Source: Salinicoccus sesuvii (GTDB taxonomy: Bacteria; Bacillota; Bacilli; Staphylococcales; Salinicoccaceae). From it: a stretch of DNA of 64,000 nucleotides. This document shows positions 1-8,025 of the stretch, in pieces. Each line of letters starts with the position of its first letter. Within the stretch, counting starts at the first letter, position 1. Made by a program: the position numbers and the translations under genes. Location of the stretch: assembly GCF_042648145.1 (NCBI RefSeq), contig NZ_JBHRWV010000001.1:423252-487251 (forward strand), written 5' to 3'. The notes under the pieces are model-generated. The model searched no databases. It was not told the origin of the DNA and worked only from the letters and a program-made list of their open reading frames with translations.

Positions 1-41
1 ATAATAGTTAGAATCATAAGGAGCACGACTGCTTTTTTCAT
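1..41 (-). CDS. 5' end of a possible secreted protein gene (partial)
   Basis: An ATG at 41-39 on the minus strand opens a reading frame that runs off the left edge. The 13 visible residues begin Met-Lys-Lys and continue with Ala, Val, Leu, Met and Ile, the look of the start of a signal peptide or membrane segment. Only 41 bases are present and the ribosome binding site is weak (AGGA about 11 bases upstream), so this is a tentative call. It would diverge from the aldo/keto reductase to the right. Confidence 0.35.
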   Translation of the reverse strand, partial: MKKAVVLLMILTI

Positions 42-154
42 AGGTTCACACTATCCTAACTTCCAGTCACATACGACTGGGCTTGAAAGCTAATAATCCA
101 TATTCTATCAGAAACGGTATGCCGTAGGACCAGCCACCCTGTATTTTGTTATAT

Positions 155-184
155 TTGATACGCATGCAGAAAGTGGAATAAGAT
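155..184 (+). promoter_or_regulatory. Candidate SigA promoter of the aldo/keto reductase
   Basis: TTGATA (155-160) and TAAGAT (179-184) are separated by 18 bases. Transcription would start near 190, which leaves no room for a ribosome binding site before the ATG at 196 and favours the ATG at 220. The preceding bases (42-154) carry only a short CAGTC/GACTG inverted repeat. Confidence 0.4.
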
Positions 185-219
185 GAAAGATAGAGATGAA
201 CAGGAAAGGATTGAAGGAA

Positions 220-1056
220 ATGGGAACAATAAATCGGGAGACTTATAAATTAGGCAACGGCGTCGAGATACCGATCATTGGCCTTGGCGTTTACAGAGTG
301 GAGGAAGGCGATCAGATGAAGCAGGTAGTTCTATCTGCAATTGAAGCTGGCTACAGGCATATCGACACGGCTGCCTTCTACGGCAACGAAAAAGGCGTGG
401 GTGAGGCAATCAAGGCTTCCGGTCTGCCGAGAGAAGAGTTATTCATTACGACGAAAGTCTGGAACGATGACCTTGGGTTTGAGGAAACATTGAATGCTTT
501 TAATAAGAGTCTCTGGAACCTCGGACTAGACTATCTAGATCTCTACCTGATTCACTGGCCGATTGAGGGAAAATATACTGAATCATGGCGAGCGTTTGAA
601 AAATTGTACGAGGAAGGCAAGGTAAAGGCGATTGGCGTCAGCAATTTCCATCAGCAGCACCTTGAGGAGATATTTGCGATGTGTCGTGTAAAACCGATGG
701 TAAACCAATTAGAATACCATCCCTATCTTGCCCAAAGGGAGATGCGTGCCTACTGCGAAGCTCAAGACATCCAGCTTGAGGCCTGGGCACCACTCAATCG
801 AGGTGGCGTTTTTAAAGAGCCAATCATCCAGGAATTGGCCGGTAAGTATGATAAAACACCTGCCCAGATTATCTTGAGGTGGGATGTACAAAATGGTGTA
901 TCTACAATTCCGAAATCGGCGACACCGTCTCGTATAGTAGAAAACATAGACATATTTGATTTTAAAATCAGTGACGAAGATATGAAACGAATTGACGCTC
1001 TAGATAGAAATCAGCGTATCGGCAAAAATCCTGATAACTTTAGCTTCGACGAATAA
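220..1056 (+). CDS. Aldo/keto reductase family oxidoreductase
   Basis: NAD(P)H-dependent reductase of aldehydes or ketones with a TIM-barrel fold, probably cytosolic. The catalytic tetrad is visible: Asp in HIDTA, Tyr in AFYGNE, Lys in TTKVW and His in LIHWP (residues about 49, 54, 79 and 112 from this start). The C-terminal NADPH-binding segment (IPKSATPSRIVENI) is present. The length of 278 residues is normal for the short bacterial class. An in-frame ATG lies at 196, but 220 has AAGGA-type spacing upstream and fits the candidate promoter better. It is a single gene and ends at a hairpin shared with the convergent glycerate kinase. The substrate cannot be told from sequence. Confidence 0.9.
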   Translation: MGTINRETYKLGNGVEIPIIGLGVYRVEEGDQMKQVVLSAIEAGYRHIDTAAFYGNEKGVGEAIKASGLPREELFITTKVWNDDLGFEETLNAFNKSLWNLGLDYLDLYLIHWPIEGKYTESWRAFEKLYEEGKVKAIGVSNFHQQHLEEIFAMCRVKPMVNQLEYHPYLAQREMRAYCEAQDIQLEAWAPLNRGGVFKEPIIQELAGKYDKTPAQIILRWDVQNGVSTIPKSATPSRIVENIDIFDFKISDEDMKRIDALDRNQRIGKNPDNFSFDE

Positions 1057-1060
1057 AAAA

Positions 1061-1086
1061 CTGTCCGGAAAAATCCGGACAGTTTT
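1061..1086. terminator. Bidirectional rho-independent terminator
   Basis: Perfect 8-bp stem CTGTCCGG/CCGGACAG with a 6-base loop, flanked by T residues on the plus side and A residues on the minus side. It serves the aldo/keto reductase and the convergent glycerate kinase gene. Confidence 0.85.
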
Positions 1087-2166
1087 CTATTCAGAAAATA
1101 TTTCTTTAATCTTTTGCTCTAAATGCAGGGCGGTGTCTTCCATCACATTCTGTATATCGCCCTCTGTTTCTGCGAGTGCGTAGACAGCTGCAAAATGGTC
1201 ATTTAGATCTGCGGTCAGTTGGCCAGATATTAGATAGCATGGCTTTTCGTATTTTTTAGCTAATTTTGCAACGACAGATGGAACTTTGCCGTGAAGCGTC
1301 TGAGCATCACTTTTCCCTTCACCAGTGATGACGGCATCAGCATCTACTATCGCCTCTTCGAGGTTGATCTCCCTCGCCACCAGTTCCCCCCCTGGTGTTA
1401 TCCGGGCACCGAGGTTCATCAGCATCCAGCCAAGGCCACCAGCGGCGCCGGCGCCCGAAGCGGAAGGATCGCTTTTAGGAAATGCAGCGCGAGTTTTCTC
1501 TGCCAAGTGGGAAAGCATCGTTTGGAACCATTCGATTTCTGCAGAAGCAATACCTTTTTGGGGTCCGAATACAGGGATAGCACCGTACTGCCCGAGCAGC
1601 GGATTATCAACATCAGAAGCGACGGTCAATGTGATGTCACTAAATTTACGCAGAGAGTCTGTATCGATGGCAGTGATTTTTGAGATATCCCTATTAAATA
1701 TCCCGCAAGGCATTTCGTCCTCATCGGTAGCTCGTCCGCCGAGTGCCATAAACATACCATAGCCACCATCATTCGTTGATGAGCCGCCGAGACCGAGAAT
1801 GATGTGCTCAGCACCTTGATCCATTGCGTGCATGATCATCTCACCTACGCCGAACGTAGTCCGGTCCTTTGGGTGCGAAGTGGTAAGGAGATGAAGACCG
1901 CAGGCTTCAGCCGTCTCAATGACTGCGGTGCCGTCCTTGAAATAGTAGTTGCCCTCGATAGTATCTCCTTCAGGTCCGGTAATATTGACGGTAATCTTTG
2001 TATACCCTTCGTTCTTAAAGCTCTGGAGCAATCCATCCCCGCCATCGCTCATGGGTTTCATTACAGCAGTGTGACCGAGCGCTTCGAGCGATGTAGATAT
2101 CACTGCTGCTACTTCATGTTGGTCAAGCGTCCCTTTATACGAGTCCGGTGCGATGACGACCCTCAT
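1087..2166 (-). CDS. glxK: Glycerate kinase (GlxK/GarK family)
   Basis: Phosphorylates D-glycerate with ATP to a phosphoglycerate (2- or 3-position not decidable here), feeding glyoxylate- or serine-derived carbon into glycolysis. The 359 residues match the type 1 family length. Visible marks are the N-terminal APDSYKGTL, the SDGGDGLL segment near residue 40, and the glycine-rich GLGGSSTNDGGYG loop near 125. The ribosome binding site GGGAGAGG precedes ATG 2166. It is the last gene of a likely namA-amidase-glxK operon, with a 12-base gap to the amidase gene. Confidence 0.92.
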   Translation of the reverse strand: MRVVIAPDSYKGTLDQHEVAAVISTSLEALGHTAVMKPMSDGGDGLLQSFKNEGYTKITVNITGPEGDTIEGNYYFKDGTAVIETAEACGLHLLTTSHPKDRTTFGVGEMIMHAMDQGAEHIILGLGGSSTNDGGYGMFMALGGRATDEDEMPCGIFNRDISKITAIDTDSLRKFSDITLTVASDVDNPLLGQYGAIPVFGPQKGIASAEIEWFQTMLSHLAEKTRAAFPKSDPSASGAGAAGGLGWMLMNLGARITPGGELVAREINLEEAIVDADAVITGEGKSDAQTLHGKVPSVVAKLAKKYEKPCYLISGQLTADLNDHFAAVYALAETEGDIQNVMEDTALHLEQKIKEIFSE

Positions 2167-2178
2167 TTTATCCTCTCC

Positions 2179-3084
2179 CTAACTAAAAGAAATCTTATAA
2201 TGTTCCAATACACTATGCGGCACGAAGAAACGTGCTGTTTTGAGCGGGTCGACAACCTGGTTGATTTGCGTTTCTCCGACTAGGCTCATCAGCATGGTTA
2301 TTTCCGATAGCGTCAAATCAGTATGTGGGTGGAGTAGGGCAATCATCTGTTTTACAGATGTTTCGACCGCTACATCGAGGCTTTCATCAGAAACCATCAT
2401 ATGAATGCCATCTTGGTCGATGACAACAGGGTGCTGTGTTACTATATTGTCTGCTTTATCCAATGTTACGGTAATTTTTGAGCCGATTTCAAGACCACTG
2501 ACACTAATCTCACCGTCACCCATTTTGGCATGGACATCGCCGAGTCCAAAAAGGGCACCGTCATGGAATACGGGGAGGTACAGTGTGGCGCCTGTCGTAA
2601 TCTTCTTGCTGTCCATATTGCCACCATGCCGCTCAGGCGTACCGTTGTTAATGGGTATGTCTGCAGGTGCGACACCGATGACGCCGATCATGGGATTTAA
2701 AGGTAGTTCAAGACCATTGAATGAGACGTAGCCACCCGCAGTGTCGATGTCGAACATCTTCGCTTCCATGCGTTCGAGGGATTCCCCCATGACACCGAGA
2801 CCTGGTCCCGTCAGCATGACGCCACGTGAGTCCAGTACAATATTATCTATTGTGACTTTGAGTACATCACCTGCTTTGATGCCCTCCACATGGATTGGAC
2901 CAGTGGCGGGGTTAATCTGATCCCAGTTGAGTGTGTCGAGCACTGTCTCGGCAGAAGTGATTTGGCCTTGGAAACAGTCGTGTGTCTCTATTTCGATTGT
3001 ATCGCCGAAGCCGACTGTGAGTACGGCCTCGTTATCTTTTGACATTGCATAATAGAAATGTGATTTATCCAAAGAATGTTTCAT
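2179..3084 (-). CDS. Acetamidase/formamidase family protein
   Basis: Member of the FmdA/AmdA amidohydrolase family, which releases ammonia from short amides such as formamide or acetamide. The 301 residues match the short bacterial form. Family-typical features are the GPIHVEGIKAGDVL segment near residue 60 and the LFGLGDVHAKMGDGE segment near residue 185, where His and Asp probably hold the metal. ATG 3084 has AAGGA nine bases upstream. It lies between namA and glycerate kinase with gaps of 22 and 12 bases, so the three are probably cotranscribed. The exact substrate is unknown. Confidence 0.88.
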   Translation of the reverse strand: MKHSLDKSHFYYAMSKDNEAVLTVGFGDTIEIETHDCFQGQITSAETVLDTLNWDQINPATGPIHVEGIKAGDVLKVTIDNIVLDSRGVMLTGPGLGVMGESLERMEAKMFDIDTAGGYVSFNGLELPLNPMIGVIGVAPADIPINNGTPERHGGNMDSKKITTGATLYLPVFHDGALFGLGDVHAKMGDGEISVSGLEIGSKITVTLDKADNIVTQHPVVIDQDGIHMMVSDESLDVAVETSVKQMIALLHPHTDLTLSEITMLMSLVGETQINQVVDPLKTARFFVPHSVLEHYKISFS

Positions 3085-3106
3085 CTATCAGTATCCTTCC
3101 AGAATT

Positions 3107-4129
3107 CTAATACGCGCGTCCGTACTGCTTGGGAATGAATGCATCGCTCTTTTCCTGCTTTTCCTGAGAAGCATTCAGCACCCAGTATGGATCCCGGAGC
3201 AGGCCGCGTCCGATAGCAATGAGGTCCGCTTCTTCAGAAGCGACGACATGCTCAGCGAGGTTGATGTCTTCTAACAAACCGACAGCCATAACTGGAACAT
3301 CTGTCTCTTCGCGGATAGTTTTTGCGTAAGGTACCATATACCCTGGATAGGCACCCGGGAAGCGTTCTTCTGAAGGTTTGCCTTCACCTCCTGCAGAAAC
3401 ATCAATCATATCTACTCCGGCTTCAATATACTGTTTTGACAACCATACGGCGTGGTCAAGATCGTAGCCATCTTCTGCAAATTCGACGGCAGATATTCTA
3501 AGGACGAGTGGCATCTCTTTTGGCATGACAGATTTTACTGCTTCTATCACTTTTGATCCGAAGAGGCTTAAATCCTGTCCGTATTCATCTGTACGCTTGT
3601 TTGTACGGTGGGATTGGAACTGATGGATGAGATAGCCATGGGCAGCGTGCAGTTCAATTGTATCAAAACCTGCCTGAACCGACCGTTCTGCCCCCCAGCG
3701 GAATGCATCAATCATCTCTTCCACTTCCTCAGTGGATAACTCGTGAGGGGTCTTGAACTCATCACTATAGGCAATCGCAGAGCTTGATACCGGCAATTCA
3801 GTGTCTTGTGCTTTTCTGCCTGCATGCGCCAGCTGGATACCAACCTTTGCACCGTGTCGATGGCATGCATCAACAATCCGCTTGTAGTGAGGAACATGTC
3901 CGTCAGACCATATGCCAAGACAGTGGTCTGTGATCCTTCCTCTTGCTTCAACATTCGTCATTTCGAACATAATAAGGCCGGTCCCACCGACCGCCCGCGA
4001 AGTATAGTGGGTGAAATGCCATTCGTCTGGTATTCCATCTACTGCACTGTACTGGCACATTGGTGCCATGACGAGCCTGTTGCGCAACTCCAGCCCCTTG
4101 ATTGAATATGGTTCAAATAAAGAAATCAT
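3107..4129 (-). CDS. namA: NADPH dehydrogenase, Old Yellow Enzyme family (NamA/YqjM type)
   Basis: FMN-dependent ene-reductase that reduces activated C=C bonds and nitro compounds. The 340 residues align by eye with Bacillus YqjM: Cys25 and Tyr27 in MAPMCQYSA (YqjM Cys26/Tyr28), and His161, His164 and Tyr166 in HAAHGY (YqjM His164/His167/Tyr169). A longer reading frame opens at 4201, but a strong GGAGG lies seven bases before ATG 4129 and homologous positions start here. It is the first gene of the three-gene minus-strand unit. The other two members handle amides and glycerate, so a shared catabolic role is only a guess. Confidence 0.92.
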   Translation of the reverse strand: MISLFEPYSIKGLELRNRLVMAPMCQYSAVDGIPDEWHFTHYTSRAVGGTGLIMFEMTNVEARGRITDHCLGIWSDGHVPHYKRIVDACHRHGAKVGIQLAHAGRKAQDTELPVSSSAIAYSDEFKTPHELSTEEVEEMIDAFRWGAERSVQAGFDTIELHAAHGYLIHQFQSHRTNKRTDEYGQDLSLFGSKVIEAVKSVMPKEMPLVLRISAVEFAEDGYDLDHAVWLSKQYIEAGVDMIDVSAGGEGKPSEERFPGAYPGYMVPYAKTIREETDVPVMAVGLLEDINLAEHVVASEEADLIAIGRGLLRDPYWVLNASQEKQEKSDAFIPKQYGRAY

Positions 4130-4157
4130 CAAACCCCTCCTTTTTCTGATATATCTA

Positions 4158-4185
4158 TTGTTATGCAAATTTAGTGAAAGTTCAA
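4158..4185 (-). promoter_or_regulatory. Candidate SigA promoter of the namA operon
   Basis: On the minus strand TTGAAC (4185-4180) and TAACAA (4163-4158) are spaced by 16 bases, about 30 bases before the namA start. The -10 is imperfect. Confidence 0.35.
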
Positions 4186-4262
4186 AGATAAAGCCCCTCA
4201 TTTACAAAATAAATGCACTTTTTAAATAATATTTTTATTGGAACAACGCTAAATTTCGAAAT

Positions 4263-4284
4263 AAAAAAGGAGGTCATAGCCTCC
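4263..4284 (-). terminator. Terminator originally belonging to the ars operon
   Basis: On the minus strand GGAGG, a 6-base loop and CCTCC are followed by six T. It lies directly beyond the left end of the IS element, whose other end lies six bases past the arsC stop. Removing the IS and one copy of its 3-bp target duplication puts this hairpin immediately after arsC, and lengthens its stem to AAGGGAGG/CCTCCTTT with one wobble. Confidence 0.7.
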
Positions 4285-4323
4285 CTGAACTGTAACCCAT
4301 AATTTAGACAGTTAAAAAAAGCG

Positions 4324-5162
4324 TCATGCTGCGAGTAGATGACCTCGGTATTGTACCGGGGTCATCCTTTTTAATCCCCACTGATATCTTTCATTATTAT
4401 ACTTATTGATATAATTGCCAACCGTATGCTTCAGTTCTTTAAAGGACTGGCACGCTTTATGGTCCACCATATCCTTAAAATGACCAAAGAAGGATTCCAT
4501 GGGGGCATTATCCCAGCAGTTTCCCCGACGGGACATGGATTGGCGGAGACCCAGTTGTTTGACTCTGTTCTGGAACTCGGGGTGGGTATAATGGACGCCC
4601 TGATCGGAATGTATCATTGCTTCCGGATGAAAGAACGCTACGGTTTCATTCAGCTGTTTGAGGGTGCGATAGACGATATCCATCTTTAGAGAGCGGAGAC
4701 GACATGGGTAATGATTTCTTTCGTTGTACTGTCTTTGACGCAGGAGAGATATGCTTTTTGGCCGTTTCCATAGTAAATGTAAGTGATGTCGGTCAGATAC
4801 ACTTTGCCCGGTTCATTTTGATCGAATGTCCGGCCCAACAAATTCTTGCATGTGCTGTGTGCCTTCGTCGCTTTCAACATATGTCTGTACGGTTTGGCCT
4901 GTCTGATTGTTACGGTTAAATGATATTTTTTCATCAATCGCCGGATCTTTTTGTGGTTCATGATGATGCCGTAATCATTCTCCAAAGACAGTTTGATCTG
5001 TAGTGCACCGACTTTTCCCTTTTCTGCATCAAAGATCTTTTCAATCAATGCCGCATCCTTATTGTCAGTTTCCATTCTCATTTGCCTGCCTGCCTCTCCT
5101 TTTAACCACGCGTAATAGCCACTTCGGCTGACACCCGAGAGCTTGCATAGGTGGGATACCAT
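4324..5162 (-). pseudogene. IS3-family transposase orfB, frameshifted
   Basis: The catalytic part of the transposase is split. The upstream piece (5162-4686, 158 residues) carries the HTH_21-like region and the first catalytic Asp (YLTDITYIYYG), then meets TAA at 4688-4686. The downstream piece (4683-4324, 119 residues) continues in another frame with the second Asp (IHSDQGVHYTH) and the Glu (APMESFFGHFKD). Adding one base near 4686 would rejoin them, so a single-base deletion is the likely cause. The orfB frame is open upstream to the slippery site near 5270 and has no good start signal of its own, as expected for a product made only as an OrfAB fusion. Confidence 0.85.
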
Positions 5163-5221
5163 ATTTTTAAGTGGATGCTTGCGATGGAGTTGTTCAATCA
5201 GTTCATATACTTCAGACGGTT

Positions 5222-5650
5222 TTAGTCTCGTCTCTGATGCTTCGCCTGCCTTTCGCGTGTTTCGAGCTTTTTTAGGAATTCATTTTCTGCCTCTAAATAT
5301 TTAATCCGCGCTTCTGCCCGCTTTAATTTTTCTGCTGCTGAGCGCGCCGTGTCGGATGGCCGTCCTGTGGCCCCTCTGCCCCGGAAATCATTTTCCAGTC
5401 CGACTTCACCATGCTTTTCATATGTTTTCCGCCACCGGCTGAGGGACCGGCCCGGCTGTTCTTTTCCGATAATCGCCAGGTCAAATCCATGGTCAATGAA
5501 TATCCGCGCCGGTGTGCCCCCTGAAAGATAGGTTTGGACAGCCACCTTCTTAAATTCCGGATGATAAGTGATCGAGCGCTCTGAAACTCTGAGAATATTT
5601 GGATTCTTTTCTAACTGCTTCATTTCAAATGCTGAAAAATGCCGTGCCAT
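5222..5650 (-). CDS. IS3-family transposase orfA
   Basis: 142-residue helix-turn-helix protein that binds the IS ends. The N-terminal HTH_Tnp_1-like region (YHPEFKKVAVQTYLSGG) is followed by a second HTH region (LSRWRKTYEKHGEVGLENDF) and a C-terminal leucine-zipper-like helix (AEKLKRAEARIKYLEAENEFLKK, written here as a span at about residues 105-127). ATG 5650 has GGAGG at good spacing. A-AAA-AAG at 5273-5267 is in the correct phase for -1 frameshifting into orfB. Confidence 0.88.
   Translation of the reverse strand: MARHFSAFEMKQLEKNPNILRVSERSITYHPEFKKVAVQTYLSGGTPARIFIDHGFDLAIIGKEQPGRSLSRWRKTYEKHGEVGLENDFRGRGATGRPSDTARSAAEKLKRAEARIKYLEAENEFLKKLETRERQAKHQRRD
5267..5273 (-). other. Programmed -1 frameshift slippery heptamer
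   Basis: A-AAA-AAG on the minus strand, in phase with orfA codons CTA AAA AAG. The -1 frame is open from here through the orfB coding region, so the OrfAB fusion would be made by slippage, as known for IS3-family elements. Confidence 0.7.
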
Positions 5651-5709
5651 AAGCTACCTCCGTTCCAATACTTTGTTTCATTATAAACGAGATCATTGAG
5701 TGGGCACAG

Positions 5710-5758
5710 AAAAACCCGAATAATGGACGTTTTTTATTAACTGTCCATTATTCGGGTT
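5710..5758 (-). terminator. Terminator-like hairpin inside the right end of the IS
   Basis: AACCCGAATAATGGAC (5713-5728) and its exact complement (5743-5758) form a 16-bp stem with a 14-base loop. Read on the minus strand, as transcription arriving from arsC would read it, the stem is followed by five T. It probably blocks read-through into the transposase and now ends the ars transcript. Confidence 0.7.
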
Positions 5759-5772
5759 ATAGTTCACCCTTC

Positions 5773-6192
5773 CTACTTGCCTTCATTTTTGAATTGGATG
5801 ATTCTCTCTTCAATGGCGTCACGCACATCTGCAAATATGGCATGGATTTCCTCTTCGGAGCCCGTAGCTTTCGCAGGATCTTCAAAACCCCAGTGCATGC
5901 GGGTAACATGAGAAGGTGTCACGGGGCAGTTGTCATTGGCATCGCCGCAGAGGGTGATGACATAATCGGCACGAGCGAGCAGATCATTATCGATGATGTT
6001 CGATTCCTGATTGGTAATGTCAACGCCGACTTCTGCCATAATGTCTACGGCTTTTGGATTCAAACCGTGTGCTTCAATTCCAGCAGAATAGACTGCGTAC
6101 TGCTCTCCCAAATGCTTGCTGCCGAAACCTTCTGCAATCTGACTTCTGCATGAGTTTCCTGTACATAGAAAATAAATGATGGGTTTGGACAT
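5773..6192 (-). CDS. arsC: Arsenate reductase, thioredoxin-coupled
   Basis: Reduces arsenate to arsenite for export by ArsB. It is the low-molecular-weight-phosphatase-fold type. Cys10 and Arg16 form the CX5R loop (CTGNSCR), and Cys82 and Cys89 form the relay pair (LCGDANDNCP), at the same numbers as in B. subtilis and S. aureus ArsC. The 139 residues equal the B. subtilis protein. AAGGAG lies eight bases before ATG 6192. It is the last gene of arsRBC, 16 bases after arsB. Its downstream terminator is displaced by the IS. Confidence 0.96.
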   Translation of the reverse strand: MSKPIIYFLCTGNSCRSQIAEGFGSKHLGEQYAVYSAGIEAHGLNPKAVDIMAEVGVDITNQESNIIDNDLLARADYVITLCGDANDNCPVTPSHVTRMHWGFEDPAKATGSEEEIHAIFADVRDAIEERIIQFKNEGK

Positions 6193-6208
6193 AATAATTC
6201 TCCTTTAG

Positions 6209-7513
6209 TTAAGAAATGATAAGTAGCCATACGTATAATCCTAAAAGTGTGATGAACAGAACAGGGATTGTCAGCATGATACCGATCTTGAAATAGTAGC
6301 CCCACGATATGTTGATGCCTTTCTTCTTTAATACATGGAGCCATAGCAATGTGGCCAGTGAACCAATCGGTGTGATCTTCGGTCCGAGGTCCGACCCGAT
6401 GACATTGGCATAGATGAGGCCTTCCTTGACAAGTCCTTCGGTACCGGACTCGGCGATTGCAAGCGCATCGATCATCACGGTCGGCATGTTGTTCATGACA
6501 GAGGATAATATGGCGGCAGTGAAGCCCATTACCATAGTACCCACAAACAACCCTTGTGTAGCAGCAGCACCAATGAATTGGCCAAGAACGCCTGTCAATC
6601 CGGCATTTTGAAGTCCGTATACGACGACATACATGCCGAGAGAAAAGAAGACGATATCCCACGGCGCTCCTTTGACGACTGACTTCACTGGTACAGCATC
6701 ACTGTTTCTTGCCAACAATATGAAGAAGAGGGCAATGACACCGGCAATGGCGGAAACAGGCACACCGAGTGGCTCACTCAGGAAATATCCAACGAGTAGC
6801 AGGGCGAGTACCGGGAACGCCCATGAAAACATGCGAGTGTCTCGGATGGCTTGTGCTGGATGTTTTAACTTGGACAGATCATAATTCTGAGGCAGACTTT
6901 TTCTGAAGAATATGTAGAGTACAAGTATACTCGCCAGAATTGAGAACAGGTTCGGTACAACCATACGGGATGCATACTCAATGAACCCGATACCGAAAAA
7001 ATCGGCAGATACGATGTTCACCAGATTACTGACGATAAATGGTAGCGAGGCGGTGTCTGCAATAAAGCCGCTTGCTATTATGAATGGCATGACCATCTTT
7101 TCAGTGAAATTCAGGTTTCTGACCATAGCGAGCACAATGGGTGTTAGGATCAATGCAGCACCGTCATTTGCGAATAGGGCAGCAACAATGGCACCAAGCA
7201 GAATAATATAGATGAAAAGCTTCAGACCACTGCCTTTAGCAAAACGTGCCATATGGAGTGCGGACCACTCGAAGAATCCGATCTCATCTAGTACAAGCGA
7301 AATAAGTATAACAGCAACAAAGGTGAGTGTGGCATTCCAGACAATGCCCCATACAGTCGCCACATCAGCGAAACTGACAACCCCAAGGAGCAGCGCAACG
7401 ACTGCACCGAGACTTGCCGACCAGCCGATGCCAAGACCCCGCGGCTGACGGATGACGAGAAACAGGGTGATGAGAAACAAGATAACTGCGATAAAGGGCT
7501 GGACGCTCTCCAT
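6209..7513 (-). CDS. arsB: Arsenite efflux pump ArsB
   Basis: Inner-membrane arsenite/antimonite exporter with about 12 hydrophobic segments over 434 residues. The sequence is typical of the ArsB family, with conserved stretches such as FVAVILISLVLDEIGFFEW near residue 70 and NNMPTVM near residue 340. The chosen ATG (7513) overlaps the arsR stop by one base (TGATG), which suggests coupled translation; in-frame TTG codons upstream are less likely starts. Confidence 0.95.
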   Translation of the reverse strand: MESVQPFIAVILFLITLFLVIRQPRGLGIGWSASLGAVVALLLGVVSFADVATVWGIVWNATLTFVAVILISLVLDEIGFFEWSALHMARFAKGSGLKLFIYIILLGAIVAALFANDGAALILTPIVLAMVRNLNFTEKMVMPFIIASGFIADTASLPFIVSNLVNIVSADFFGIGFIEYASRMVVPNLFSILASILVLYIFFRKSLPQNYDLSKLKHPAQAIRDTRMFSWAFPVLALLLVGYFLSEPLGVPVSAIAGVIALFFILLARNSDAVPVKSVVKGAPWDIVFFSLGMYVVVYGLQNAGLTGVLGQFIGAAATQGLFVGTMVMGFTAAILSSVMNNMPTVMIDALAIAESGTEGLVKEGLIYANVIGSDLGPKITPIGSLATLLWLHVLKKKGINISWGYYFKIGIMLTIPVLFITLLGLYVWLLIIS

Positions 7514-7857
7514 CAGCAACAACTCCGACTGCTACATGATGCGAGCAATGATGAGACGTGCGTTTCGATATCCGGCACGGTGGCGATAAGTCTCGGTAAA
7601 ACTTCATAGAAGGGACTTTCTTCGTTCAATGAAAGGTACGTCCAGTAGCCTTCTTTTCTTTCCGTGATGAGACCTAGGGTCTTCAGCTTTTTCAGGTGCT
7701 GACTGACAGCCGGCTGGCTCATTTGAAAGCATTCTGTAAAGTCACAGACACAACACTCACGTCTGTTCATCATGGCGAGCATTGATAACCTGGATTGATC
7801 ACCCATAATCTTAAAAATTTCAGCAGCCTGGCTGATATCTATTTCTTTTTTTTCCAT
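7513..7857 (-). CDS. arsR: Arsenical resistance repressor ArsR
   Basis: ArsR/SmtB-family winged-helix repressor that leaves its operator when arsenite binds. The inducer site is the ECCVCDF motif at about residues 34-40, and the recognition helix is in MSQPAVSQHLKKLKTLGL. ATG 7857 with GAGGTG six bases upstream is chosen over an upstream in-frame start at 7896, because the family begins here (114 residues). The C-terminus has an extra cysteine cluster (SCSSRSCC), which could be another metalloid site; this is only an inference. Confidence 0.93.
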   Translation of the reverse strand: MEKKEIDISQAAEIFKIMGDQSRLSMLAMMNRRECCVCDFTECFQMSQPAVSQHLKKLKTLGLITERKEGYWTYLSLNEESPFYEVLPRLIATVPDIETHVSSLLASCSSRSCC

Positions 7858-7901
7858 ACTACACCTCAACCATATAATCATTTTGTTATCAGACACTAAA
7901 A

Positions 7902-7930
7902 ATTATATAAGGGTTTTATTATATGGTCAA
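7902..7930 (-). promoter_or_regulatory. SigA promoter and probable operator of arsRBC
   Basis: On the minus strand TTGACC (7930-7925), 17 bases and TATAAT (7907-7902) make a strong promoter. Two copies of ATATAAT flank the spacer (7924-7918 and 7908-7902), a plausible ArsR binding site overlapping the -10. Confidence 0.75.
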
Positions 7931-8025
7931 CAGGTGTTTATGGACCATCTGTATAGGTTAATAGGTAGTAGAAATAAAAATACATATCATCGGTAAGGTA
8001 GCGCATATAAAAATCTGGAGGTTTT

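Larger units (their letters stand above)
4286..5766 (-). mobile_element. IS3-family insertion sequence, orfB disrupted
   Basis: A 1,481-bp element with imperfect terminal inverted repeats beginning TGAACT at both ends (23 of the first 30 positions match). It is flanked by CCC at 4283-4285 and 5767-5769, consistent with a 3-bp target duplication. It encodes orfA and orfB in overlapping frames with an A6G slippery site, the standard IS3-family arrangement; the DDE region resembles the IS150 group. The copy is probably inactive because orfB is frameshifted. It sits between the arsC stop and the ars terminator. Confidence 0.9.

Noticed and set aside
1325..1762. 145-residue plus-strand reading frame inside the glycerate kinase gene
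   Set aside because: It is antisense to a clear glycerate kinase, has no ribosome binding site and no recognisable protein features.
1804..2283. 159-residue plus-strand frame at the glxK-amidase junction
   Set aside because: It lies antisense to both genes and has no supporting features.
6060..6662. 200-residue minus-strand frame across the arsB-arsC junction
   Set aside because: It overlaps two well-supported genes in another frame, and its composition (many Cys, His, Arg) is that of a shadow frame.
7897..8025. Possible guanidine riboswitch before the ureohydrolase
   Set aside because: No ykkC-type conserved segments or paired ACGR loops can be seen; only an ATGGTC/GACCAT repeat is present.
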